Under the pieces are notes generated by a model that saw only the letters and a list, made by a program, of their open reading frames with translations, ran no database searches and had not been told where the DNA came from. Positions 6,419 through 13,774 of a DNA stretch of 13,774 bases are shown one piece after another. The stretch's first letter is position 1; each line of letters starts with the position of its first letter. The position numbers were made by a program, and so were the translations under genes. This stretch comes from Acidobacteriaceae bacterium. GTDB lineage: Bacteria; Acidobacteriota; Terriglobia; Terriglobales; Acidobacteriaceae. The stretch covers positions 1 to 13,774 of the forward strand of contig PLYW01000363.1 of NCBI GenBank assembly GCA_003151875.1. The letters run 5' to 3'.

Positions 6419-7555
6419 GTGCGAATCGCCATCGACATCCGCCGCATCAACGAATTCGGCGTGGGGACCTACACCCGCAACGCCATTCGCACGCTCGCCC
6501 GTCTGGACCAGGAGAACGAATATTTCCTCATCGGCATTCCCGGGAAGCTTCCCGGGACCGAAGGATTGCCGGCGAACTTCAAAACGTTGCCGGCGCAGCC
6601 GAATGAGTTCTCGTTATCCAGCTACTTCGAACTGCATCGGCTGCTGAAGCGCTTCCAATGCGACCTGTTGCATGTGCCGCATCTGTTCTGGAAGCCGCAA
6701 GGTATACCGTGTCCCTACGTGGTCACGGTGCACGATCTGTTCGATCACCTGTATCGCGTGAATAGCCACTCCACGCTGAAACGAGATCTGCATTTCAGGT
6801 TCACCAAGCGGGTGCTGCAGCGCGCGGCGCGCATCTTTGCGGTCTCCAATTTCTCCAAGAAAGACACCGAGCGCCTGTTTTGCGTCCCACCCGAGAAGAT
6901 CGAGGTCATCTATAACGCCATCGACGAGCGTTTCCGCCTGGGACACGCCAGCGTGGCGGAGCGCGAGTTCATCGCCGAACGCTACCAGGTGAACTATCCT
7001 TTTCTGCTCTACGCCGGCCGCATCAGCCCGCACAAGAACGTGGTGCGAATCATCGAGGCTTTTTCCGCGCTCAAGACCGAGTTGGTCAAGGAGAAGCAGT
7101 TTGAGGACCTGAAGCTGATCATCATTGGCGATGAAGTCTCCAAGCATCCCGACCTGCGCCGCGCGGTGGTGAAGGGGCGGGTACAGAACGATGTGCGCTT
7201 CCTCGGCTTTGTGCCCATCGAGGTGCTGCGCATCTTCTACGATCAGGCAAAGATCTTCGTGTTTCCGTCGCTGTATGAGGGATTCGGACTGCCGCCCCTG
7301 GAAGCCATGGCGCACGGCACTCCGGTGGTCACCAGCAACACTTCCTCCATTCCGGAAGTTGTGGGCAACGCCGCCATCATGGTGAATCCGGAGAACGTGT
7401 TCGAAATCATGAAAGCGTTACACCGCGTGCTGCTTGACCAGAGCGTCCGCGACAAGCTAAAGGCGCGCGGCCTACAGCAGTGCGAAAAGTTTTCCTGGGA
7501 AGCCGGCGTGCGTCGCATGCTCCAGGTTTATGGCGAAGTGGCGCGACCAGCCTAG
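6419..7555 (+). CDS. GT-B glycosyltransferase, GT4 (group 1) family
   Basis: The 378-residue cytoplasmic or membrane-associated enzyme is expected to transfer a sugar from a nucleotide donor, probably to a cell-surface polysaccharide or lipid. The N-terminal Rossmann half starts MRIAIDIRR, has a glycine loop FGVGTYTRN (13-21), and includes VVTVHDLFDH (101-110). The C-terminal half starts with YAGRISPHKN (198-207) and carries FVFPSLYEGFGLPPLEAMAHGTPVV; Glu287 and Glu295 form the EX7E motif that binds the donor. SNTSSIPEVVG (306-316) follows as usual. The closest remembered style is mannosyltransferase-type GT4 enzymes, but donor and acceptor cannot be read from the sequence. The GTG start gives the family N terminus and lacks a Shine-Dalgarno. 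No other polysaccharide genes flank it, which is unusual for a surface-glycan enzyme. Confidence 0.93.
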   Translation: MRIAIDIRRINEFGVGTYTRNAIRTLARLDQENEYFLIGIPGKLPGTEGLPANFKTLPAQPNEFSLSSYFELHRLLKRFQCDLLHVPHLFWKPQGIPCPYVVTVHDLFDHLYRVNSHSTLKRDLHFRFTKRVLQRAARIFAVSNFSKKDTERLFCVPPEKIEVIYNAIDERFRLGHASVAEREFIAERYQVNYPFLLYAGRISPHKNVVRIIEAFSALKTELVKEKQFEDLKLIIIGDEVSKHPDLRRAVVKGRVQNDVRFLGFVPIEVLRIFYDQAKIFVFPSLYEGFGLPPLEAMAHGTPVVTSNTSSIPEVVGNAAIMVNPENVFEIMKALHRVLLDQSVRDKLKARGLQQCEKFSWEAGVRRMLQVYGEVARPA

Positions 7556-7790
7556 CCGCTTCTCCTGTCACTTAGAGGTTCTTCCGCGCGAATCGCTTCT
7601 GGGTACTTCGACGCCCCACATGAGTACAGAAGTGCCACCCGCCGAGGCTCCGCGAAAATAATGCTCTTCGCTGGTCCCTTTTGAACGAGGGCCGAGCATG
7701 TGCGCCAATCTCGGGCCTCGCAAGTCATTGAGTCGGCGGGGCACACATTCCTCAATCTGTCAGGCATCAAGTGGAAGTTGAGTTGCTTCT

Positions 7791-7817
7791 AACTAGGTAA
7801 CTGAGAAGTTACTAGTT
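7791..7817. promoter_or_regulatory. inverted repeat upstream of the LolA-like gene (possible operator)
   Basis: AACTAGGTAACT, spacer GAGA, AGTTACTAGTT is a near-perfect inverted repeat of 11 paired positions with one bulged G. It ends 14 nt before the ATG at 7832. CTTCT (7786-7790) and AGAAG (7804-7808) offer a competing pairing. It could be a repressor site or an RNA hairpin near the ribosome site. The rest of the 276-bp gap (7556-7790) shows no supportable gene. Confidence 0.5.
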
Positions 7818-7831
7818 GGGGTCACCTGGCG

Positions 7832-8626
7832 ATGCCGCTGTTATTCACAACTCGGGCCCTTCTTCTGGCAGCCCTGTGTACCGCACTGTCAGCGACCTTG
7901 TGGGGCCAGTCGCGCACCCCTTCGGTGGACGATATCGTCGGCAAAATGGAGCAGGCGAATGTCGAGGCCCGCGACCACTCGGTTCCCTACACCGTGTCAC
8001 GCGAGTATCAACTCTCCGGCGAGAAAACCCAGAAGGCTAGCTCCCAAGTGATGGCGAAGATCAACTTCGTTCCCCCGTCGCAAAAGGACTACACGGTCCG
8101 CAAGCTCGAGGGCAGCGATCGGGGCACGGACATCGTACGCCGGGTGCTTGAGCATGAGTCACAGATGGCCACCCACGCTGAATTGCACGAGATTACCGCG
8201 CGCAACTATCAGTTCGCGCTGCTGGGACGTGAGGTCATCGACGGACACGATTGTTATGTGCTGCAGTTAACCCCGAGGCGCAACGAGCCCGACTTGGTGA
8301 ACGGCAAGGCCTGGGTGGACACGACCAGCTTCCAAATACGCCGCATTGACGGCGTGCCCGCCAAGAGCCCGTCCTGGTGGATCCACAATCTTCATGTCAC
8401 CATCAACTACGGCGCGGTGCAGGGCGTCTGGACGCAACTGGCCACCAAAGCCGTGGCTGACGTTCGCCTGATGGGAACCCACGTTCTTACTTCGCGAGAA
8501 GTCGATTTGCAGACCACGACGGTGGATGCGAGAAATCGGCTCCCAAAGCGCATGGTCGAACACCGCAGCCATGGCCACGCTCGCCGTCAAGCTATGACTG
8601 ACAGCGCCGTGTGGGTGCCGCGCTAG
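7832..8626 (+). CDS. secreted LolA-like protein of unknown function
   Basis: The protein has 264 residues. An N-terminal signal peptide (ALLLAALCTALSATLWG, cleavage near 24-27) has no lipobox, so a soluble periplasmic protein is expected. SVDDIVGKMEQAN (31-43) followed by VPYTVSREYQL is the start typical of outer-membrane lipoprotein-sorting (LolA/LolB/RseB-like) folds. The middle (NYQFALLGREVIDGHDCYVLQLTP) and GKAWVDTTSFQIRRIDG resemble the repeated beta strands of that fold, in which conversion of a modified or lipid-like ligand is often supposed. Proteins of this style are common in acidobacteria, usually annotated as hypothetical. The start at 7832 has only a weak GGGG at 7817-7821 as a ribosome site. 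No partner gene tells its role. Confidence 0.85.
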   Translation: MPLLFTTRALLLAALCTALSATLWGQSRTPSVDDIVGKMEQANVEARDHSVPYTVSREYQLSGEKTQKASSQVMAKINFVPPSQKDYTVRKLEGSDRGTDIVRRVLEHESQMATHAELHEITARNYQFALLGREVIDGHDCYVLQLTPRRNEPDLVNGKAWVDTTSFQIRRIDGVPAKSPSWWIHNLHVTINYGAVQGVWTQLATKAVADVRLMGTHVLTSREVDLQTTTVDARNRLPKRMVEHRSHGHARRQAMTDSAVWVPR

Positions 8627-8635
8627 CGCTCCCCC

Positions 8636-8666
8636 TTGCCGCGACCGGTGCGGCTTCCCGTACAAT
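8636..8666 (+). promoter_or_regulatory. possible promoter of the crotonase-fold gene
   Basis: TTGCCG (8636-8641) and TACAAT (8661-8666) are spaced 19 bp. The leader would be about 80 nt and contains an imperfect hairpin (GGTGGGCGCA at 8691-8700 with TGCGCACC at 8712-8719). The TTGCCG lies just after the previous stop. Confidence 0.35.
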
Positions 8667-8754
8667 GCCTTGTTGCACCGCGAGACCGTAGGTGGGCGCA
8701 GTAACTTTATGTGCGCACCATAGCTTTTTAGGCCCCGCCGATAGGAACCACACC

Positions 8755-9525
8755 ATGAGCCACATTGAAAGCCAAACCAACGGCGCCGTCCGGCGCATCA
8801 CCATTAACCGCCCGGAAAAGAAGAATGCGCTGACTGCCGAGATGTACGAGGCGCTGGCCGACGAGTTGGAAAGGACGGAGGCTGCTCCCGAGGTGCGCGT
8901 CGTGCTTTTGCACGGCGCCGGCGAGGCGTTCACCGCGGGCAACGACCTGGTCGACTTTCTGCAAAGGCCGTGGAAGGGCAAAGACCTGCCGCCCGCAGTC
9001 CGCTTTATCCGCGCCGTGGTGAACGCAAAAAAGCCGATTGTCGCCGCCGTACACGGAGCGACGGTGGGAATCGGCACCACCATCCTGCTGCACTGCGACC
9101 TGGTCTATGCCGCCGACAACACCATGTTCCTGATGCCCTTCATCAACCTCGGCATCGTTCCCGAAGCAGGCTCCAGCGTGCTTTTGCCGCTACTGGTCGG
9201 TCACCAGCGCGCCGCCGAATTGCTGATGCTGGCCGTACCGTTCACCGCACAACGAGCTTATGAATTAGGGCTGGTGAACGCTGTCGTCCCGCTTGGGGAG
9301 CTGCTCACCGCCGCGACGAATGCGGCGCAAAAGCTGGCGGAAAAGCCTCCGGCAGCGCTGCGTACCTGCAAGGAGCTGCTGAGGCGCACCTACAAAGCGG
9401 AAGTCGATCGCGCTATCCAGGAAGAAGTCGCCGTCATCTCGGGGCTGTTGGATTCGCCAGAAAGCCGCGAAGCGCTCAGCGCCTTTGCGGAAAAGCGGCA
9501 GCCTGACTTCAGCAAGTTCGGGTGA
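8755..9525 (+). CDS. crotonase-fold protein, probably a delta3-delta2-enoyl-CoA isomerase type
   Basis: The protein has 256 residues and belongs to the enoyl-CoA hydratase/isomerase superfamily. Visible features are ITINRPEKKNALT (15-27, CoA-binding loop), the oxyanion region AFTAGNDL (58-65) and HGATVGIGTTILLHCDLVYA (100-119), and AYELGLVNAVVP (168-179). The two glutamates of true hydratases, after the GGG-C turn and in the PE-I-x-LG segment, are replaced here by Thr109 and Phe129. Glu137 in GIVPEAGSS is present instead. That is where human ECI2 and yeast Eci1 carry their isomerase glutamate. A role in shifting double bonds during unsaturated fatty-acid oxidation is therefore more likely than hydration. 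The ATG at 8755 (GATAGGAACC upstream) was preferred to an in-frame GTG at 8692, which would precede the family N terminus by 21 residues. Confidence 0.9.
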   Translation: MSHIESQTNGAVRRITINRPEKKNALTAEMYEALADELERTEAAPEVRVVLLHGAGEAFTAGNDLVDFLQRPWKGKDLPPAVRFIRAVVNAKKPIVAAVHGATVGIGTTILLHCDLVYAADNTMFLMPFINLGIVPEAGSSVLLPLLVGHQRAAELLMLAVPFTAQRAYELGLVNAVVPLGELLTAATNAAQKLAEKPPAALRTCKELLRRTYKAEVDRAIQEEVAVISGLLDSPESREALSAFAEKRQPDFSKFG

Positions 9526-9917
9526 ACCCGCGCCCCCTGTCGAGTCACATTTTCTATGAAAATCAATATGGCTTGCGCTGTGATAATTCATAATCTTGTA
9601 ACTCTATCCTTAGCCTACTAGGCGAATGTACAACATTCAAAATGACTTAGCTTGGTCGTAACGGTTTGGCCAGCCGAATGCTTCTATCGGAGCCAATTCA
9701 TATCGCGCTCCGACTTGGATTTGGGTTATGTGTCGGAGCATTATTCCCGATTCCTAGGTTTCTATCGCTCGGCCTGCGAGCGAAGACGGCTGCGCTGTAT
9801 CCCAGCAAGACCAGTGGGGTTCTGTCGTTAGGATTCTCTTTCATGCGGCTTCTTCAAGCTTAGAAATTCCGCGCAGTCAGATGTCAGACACGAGTCAACT
9901 TCTGGAGGGAGAAAAAG
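9526..9917. other. 392-bp gap with several hairpins before the receptor gene
   Basis: This stretch is AT-richer than the genes. No convincing coding frame was found; an open frame at 9666-9863 has a weak start and a non-protein-like composition. It holds GCTCCGAC (9707-9714) paired with GTCGGAGC (9732-9739). An alternative pairing is possible between CGGAGC (9688-9693) and GCTCCG (9707-9712). A 7-bp hairpin lies at 9765-9783 (TCGCTCG, loop GCCTG, CGAGCGA), and an AT-rich palindrome, ATTTTC-TAT-GAAAAT, at 9549-9563. No clear promoter pair was found. It may be a long structured leader for the receptor mRNA. Confidence 0.45.
9904..9911 (+). promoter_or_regulatory. strong ribosome binding site of the receptor
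   Basis: GGAGGGAG ends 6 nt before the ATG at 9918. This is the best Shine-Dalgarno after that of the 234 gene and fixes the start. Confidence 0.85.
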
Positions 9918-12900
9918 ATGACACGACTTGGACGCCGTTCCCGTTGGTTATTTTCAACCTTAGTTCTGATGGTCACAATCCTGCTTCTGGCGAGCGCGGT
10001 GCCTGCAGGGGCACAGGTCGCTTCCGCCGGGCAAGTTAGTGGGGTGGTGACAGACAAAACCGGTGCGGTGGTGCCAGGTGCAACAGTCACACTGACCGAC
10101 ACGGCCACGCAGGTTGGGCGAACCAGCAGTTCCAACGCTGCTGGCCAGTACCTCTTCGTCAATGTGCCTCCCGGGAAATACAACATCACGGTTGTTAAGA
10201 CAGGGTTTAGTAAGTCTGTTATTGCAGCCCAGACGGTGAATGTCGGCTCGCCGGTTACAGCCAATGTCACCCTGGAGGTGGGCGCGGCGACGCAGACGGT
10301 TGAAGTGGCAGCGACCGGGGTCGAGTTGCAGACCATGAATGCCACCATCGGCAATACCGTCACCGGTGTAACGTTGGAATCACTCCCCAGCTTGGGACGC
10401 GACGTCAGCACTTTTGTCACCCTGCAACCGGGCATCAGTCCGGATGGCAGTGTGGCTGGGACCGTGGTGGACCAGAGCAGTTTCGTGCTCGATGGCGGAA
10501 ATAACACCAACGACATGGACGGCAGCATGAGCGTGTACACGCCTACCTTTGCCGGTGACCCAACGGGAGGCGTTTCCAACCAAAGTAACGGTGTGGCTGG
10601 CGGACCTACGGGCGTCATGCCGACTCCTGCCGATAGTGTGGAGGAGTTCAAAGTCAGTGCAGCCTTGCAGGGCGCCGACTTCAATAGCTCGTCGGGCTCA
10701 CAGGTGCAGGTTGTCACCAAGCGCGGCACCAACACCTGGCACGGAACGGTTTATGAGTACTATCTGGACAACAACTTCAACGCTAATACCTGGGTAAATA
10801 ACTTCAACGGATTGCCCAACGCCGACTATCATTACAACCGCTTTGGCGCGGCGGCTGGCGGCCCGATCCTGCCCAAAATGCTGGGCGGAAAGACCTACTT
10901 CTTCGCCAACTATCAAGGTTTCCGCTGGCCCAACGCCACCACCATCGAGAGAGCAGTTCCGTCGCAGAACATGCGCAATGGAATCCTCACCTTCAACGGG
11001 GTGCAGTATAACGTTGCGAACTTCGATCCGCTGGGCATTGGCATCAATCCCCTGGTGCAGCAGTTCTGGAACAAATACGTACCGCCGTCGAATGAGGCGA
11101 GCTGCGGTCTCGGCCGCTGCGACGGCGTCAACATTCAGGGATTCACAGGGAATATGTCCACTCCCCAGAACGATAATTTCGGAGTGGCCCGGCTTGACCA
11201 CGACTTTGGCGACAAGTGGCACTTCATGTCGAGCTACCGCTACTACCACCTGACCCGCGCCACGTTGAACCAGGTTGATATCGGCGGCTTCTTCCCCGGC
11301 GATAAGCTGGGCACCCCAGCAGCGGTGTCCAACCGCCCGCAGGTACCGTGGTACCTGGTGGCGGGGCTGACTACCAACATCAGCTCCAGCATCACCAACG
11401 ATTTCCATTACAGCTTCCTGCGTAACTGGTGGCAGTATGGCTCGGCGGGAGCCCCGCCGCAGTTACCCGGTTTAGGAGGGGCCTTGGAACCGGGTGGCGA
11501 GTCGTTAACCCAAGCCCTCCTTCCCTTCAATGTGGACAACCAGAATACGCGTACCCGCTTCTGGGATGGGAAAGACCACATGTTTAAGGATGACGTGACT
11601 TGGCTGAAGGGCAAGCACATGTTCCAGTTCGGCGGTCAGTATCAGCATAATTTTGACTACCACGCGCGCAGCGATAATGGTAATGGTACCAACTTCTTTC
11701 CGACCTACCAACTGGGTACAAGCTCCGGCGCTGGCTCCGGAGTAGACTTGACTGGCTTTACGCCGCCAGGCATTTCCGCGTCAGACCCAAACTGGGGCCG
11801 GGATTACGCGGCGATGCTGGGTATCGTGTCTGTCGCACAGATTGCCTATACCCGCGCGGGAAATCTCACCTTAAACCCGCCGCTTACGCCCGCCTTCGAT
11901 CAGAGCACCATTCCCTATTACAATCTGTACTTCAGTGATACCTGGCGCATGAAGCCGAGGTTCACCCTGACATACGGTCTGGGATGGACCTTGGAGATGC
12001 CCCCGACGGAGGCACAAGGGAAACAGGTCGAGTTGGTGGATTCTTCCGATCATCCGATCGGTCTGGAAAACTACATGCACAACCGGGAAACCGCTGCACT
12101 GGCGGGACAGGTGTACAACCCCGAAGTCGGGTTTGCCACGATTAAGAACGTGGCGGGCCATCCCAAGTACCCCTACAATCCTTATTACAAGGAGTTCAGT
12201 CCCCGCGTGGCGGCCGCTTTTGATATCTTCGGCAACGGCAACGATGTCGTCCGCGCCGGTTATAGCCGAATCTACGGGCGGCTGAACGGAGTTGACCTGG
12301 TGCTGGTACCCCTGCTGGGAGACGGCCTGATTCAGGCTGTACAGTGCGTGGGTGCCTTGGCCCCGGCCTATCAGACAGCCCAGAACTTTGGGTGCGGCGG
12401 CACTGGCGGCGCCACTCCCCTAACCGCTTTCCGTGTTGGCGTCAACGGTCTGGTAGCGCCGCTTGGAGAGGCACCCAGTCATACACTGCCGCAGCCTATT
12501 TTCCCCGGCATTAACGGACCTGAGGCGGGAGCGGCGGAGTCTTTGGATCCCAACTTCCGGCCCAATGTTGTGGACTCCGTTGACCTCACCTACCAGCACC
12601 AAATCTCACGCAAGGTGAGCATGGAAATGGGCTACATTGGCCGCTGGATCAAAAATGAGTACCTGCCGGTTAACATCAATGCCGTGCCCTACATGATGAC
12701 GCTGGGTGGCCAACGCTTCGACAAAGCCTACGCCAATCTGGAAATACAATACTGCGGAAACGGAAGCGTCGCGGGCCTTGCTGGCAGCAGATGCGCTGGC
12801 AATGTCGCTGCGGTGACGCCACAACCGTTCTTTGAGGCAGCCTTGGCGGGCACCCACTATTGCGACCACTTCGCCAACTGCACCCAAGCCGTTGCGGTCA

Positions 12901-13774
12901 ATGAAGGTGGTAATCTCTCAGTCCAGAACGTATGGAGCCTGTGGAGTGATCTGGATAACGGGGGCGCCGCTCCCGGGTTCAACTTCCCGGCTAGCATGCT
13001 GAACAGCACCGGTCAACTCAGTAGCGGTGTCGGGGTCAACGCCAGCATTGGCTACGGCAACTACAATGCTGGTTTCTTCAGCCTGAAGATGTCGGACTGG
13101 AGAGGCCTGACCATGCAGTCGAACCTCACTTGGTCCCGGGCGCTGGGCACCGGCGCCGAAGTGCAGGCCACCAGTGCCGCTACCCCACCCGATCCCTTCA
13201 ACCTGCGCACCGGTTATGGCTTGCAGGCGTTTGATCGCCCGCTGGTCTTTAACACCTTCTTTGTCTATCAGCCGTCGTGGTATAAGGGGCAGCACGGGTT
13301 GGCCGGGCATCTGCTGGGCGGCTGGACATTTGCCCCGGTATTCACCGCCGGCAGCGGCCTGCCCATCACGCTGGGTACCGCCAACTTCGGTGGCCAGGCT
13401 TTCGGCGAAGGTGACTCCAACAACTTCTTTGGCTATGGGATCTCGGAAAATGCGATTGTGATGGGACAGCTTCCCCCCGTTGGAGTGAATTATACCAAGG
13501 GGTCTAATGGCGTCGGCACCTCCGGTTATGGGGTCAACCTGTTCGCCAACCCGGAAGCTGCCTGGAACTCTATCCGGCAGCCCATTCTGGGTCTGGATAC
13601 CCATGATGGTGGCTTCGGCGTTGTGCGCGGGCTCCCGTACTGGAACATCGACTTCAGTCTGAAGAAGCAGTTCGCGATCACCGAGCGGGTCAACTTTGAG
13701 GCGCAGATGGTCATCACCAACATCTTTAACCACATGCAGTGGGATGATCCCGCGGCTGCCGGTGGTGATTACAT
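9918..13774 (+). CDS. Oar-like TonB-dependent outer-membrane receptor, C-terminus beyond the window
   Basis: The frame is open to the window end and covers 1285 complete codons. A signal peptide covers residues 1-33 (cleavage near VPAGAQ). The carboxypeptidase-regulatory-like domain lies at about 38-122 (QVSGVVTDKTGAVVPGATVT, then NAAGQYLFVNVPPGKYNITV). A plug-like region follows at about 130-330 (FVLDGGNNTNDMDGS, QVQVVTKRGTN, LGGKTYFFANYQGFR). A long beta barrel with repeated aromatic strands ends with FEAQMVITNIFNH near residue 1270. A few tens of residues of the last strands are probably missing. The family imports large or glycan-derived nutrients, energised by TonB; the substrate cannot be read, as no SusD or hydrolase partner is adjacent. 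All eight Cys occur in four close pairs (396/401, 810/826, 946/959, 982/988), probably disulfides in extracellular loops. Confidence 0.95.
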   Translation, partial: MTRLGRRSRWLFSTLVLMVTILLLASAVPAGAQVASAGQVSGVVTDKTGAVVPGATVTLTDTATQVGRTSSSNAAGQYLFVNVPPGKYNITVVKTGFSKSVIAAQTVNVGSPVTANVTLEVGAATQTVEVAATGVELQTMNATIGNTVTGVTLESLPSLGRDVSTFVTLQPGISPDGSVAGTVVDQSSFVLDGGNNTNDMDGSMSVYTPTFAGDPTGGVSNQSNGVAGGPTGVMPTPADSVEEFKVSAALQGADFNSSSGSQVQVVTKRGTNTWHGTVYEYYLDNNFNANTWVNNFNGLPNADYHYNRFGAAAGGPILPKMLGGKTYFFANYQGFRWPNATTIERAVPSQNMRNGILTFNGVQYNVANFDPLGIGINPLVQQFWNKYVPPSNEASCGLGRCDGVNIQGFTGNMSTPQNDNFGVARLDHDFGDKWHFMSSYRYYHLTRATLNQVDIGGFFPGDKLGTPAAVSNRPQVPWYLVAGLTTNISSSITNDFHYSFLRNWWQYGSAGAPPQLPGLGGALEPGGESLTQALLPFNVDNQNTRTRFWDGKDHMFKDDVTWLKGKHMFQFGGQYQHNFDYHARSDNGNGTNFFPTYQLGTSSGAGSGVDLTGFTPPGISASDPNWGRDYAAMLGIVSVAQIAYTRAGNLTLNPPLTPAFDQSTIPYYNLYFSDTWRMKPRFTLTYGLGWTLEMPPTEAQGKQVELVDSSDHPIGLENYMHNRETAALAGQVYNPEVGFATIKNVAGHPKYPYNPYYKEFSPRVAAAFDIFGNGNDVVRAGYSRIYGRLNGVDLVLVPLLGDGLIQAVQCVGALAPAYQTAQNFGCGGTGGATPLTAFRVGVNGLVAPLGEAPSHTLPQPIFPGINGPEAGAAESLDPNFRPNVVDSVDLTYQHQISRKVSMEMGYIGRWIKNEYLPVNINAVPYMMTLGGQRFDKAYANLEIQYCGNGSVAGLAGSRCAGNVAAVTPQPFFEAALAGTHYCDHFANCTQAVAVNEGGNLSVQNVWSLWSDLDNGGAAPGFNFPASMLNSTGQLSSGVGVNASIGYGNYNAGFFSLKMSDWRGLTMQSNLTWSRALGTGAEVQATSAATPPDPFNLRTGYGLQAFDRPLVFNTFFVYQPSWYKGQHGLAGHLLGGWTFAPVFTAGSGLPITLGTANFGGQAFGEGDSNNFFGYGISENAIVMGQLPPVGVNYTKGSNGVGTSGYGVNLFANPEAAWNSIRQPILGLDTHDGGFGVVRGLPYWNIDFSLKKQFAITERVNFEAQMVITNIFNHMQWDDPAAAGGDY

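Noticed and set aside
7552..7770. Minus-strand 72-codon frame after the glycosyltransferase
   Set aside because: It overlaps the glycosyltransferase stop, lacks a ribosome site and shows no domain-like pattern.
9666..9863. 65-codon plus-strand frame before the receptor
   Set aside because: It has a TTG start without Shine-Dalgarno, and its sequence overlaps the strong hairpins; there is no family resemblance.
12918..13733. Long minus-strand open frame inside the receptor gene, and similar ones at 10698-11408 and 9884-10735
   Set aside because: The plus strand is a continuous, well-recognised receptor; the antisense translations show no domain or ribosome site and follow from codon bias.
234..13774. 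Search for CRISPR arrays, toxin-antitoxin pairs, phage genes, transposases or a biosynthetic cluster
   Set aside because: No regularly spaced repeats, no recognisable proteins of these classes and no clustered tailoring enzymes were seen.

Overview
The window looks like chromosome from a high-GC Gram-negative bacterium, most likely a member of the Acidobacteriota. The main evidence is the last gene, a very large Oar-like TonB-dependent receptor with an N-terminal carboxypeptidase-regulatory-like domain, a family greatly expanded in that phylum. The secreted unknown proteins, the DUF5684-type membrane protein and an intergenic TTCACCACGGAG inverted-repeat element fit the same origin. The assignment is inferred from protein style only; there is no rRNA or phylogenetic marker here.

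Layout. Bases 1-88 hold the Pro/Ala-rich tail of an upstream gene. Then comes a secreted two-domain protein with a methionine-rich N-terminal domain (234-1655, +). A convergent gap with a strong hairpin separates it from a small DUF5684-type membrane protein (1857-2294, -). That gene shares a divergent promoter region with an alpha/beta hydrolase (2515-3633, +). A 155-bp repeat element with near-perfect terminal inverted repeats follows. Next is a tight cluster, rpiB - GNAT acetyltransferase - glyA (3844-6106, +), linking the pentose phosphate pathway and one-carbon/serine metabolism. A gap of about 310 bp holds one possible 49-codon minus-strand gene. It leads to a GT-B glycosyltransferase (6419-7555, +). 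After another gap with an inverted repeat come a secreted LolA-like protein (7832-8626, +) and a crotonase-fold protein that looks like an enoyl-CoA isomerase rather than a hydratase (8755-9525, +). A 392-bp hairpin-rich gap precedes the receptor (9918 to the window end, incomplete).

All genes except the DUF5684-type one run on the plus strand. Apart from rpiB-GNAT-glyA they are widely spaced and probably transcribed singly. Three genes (hydrolase, rpiB, glycosyltransferase) lack a Shine-Dalgarno sequence and have a -10-like hexamer 7-8 bases before the start codon, which suggests leaderless mRNAs.

I see no phage, CRISPR, toxin-antitoxin, transposase or biosynthetic cluster. I do not claim a new multi-gene system. 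The most useful leads are the leaderless-promoter pattern, the swapped catalytic glutamate in the crotonase protein, the Met-rich secreted protein, the repeat element, and the exactly paired cysteines of the receptor.
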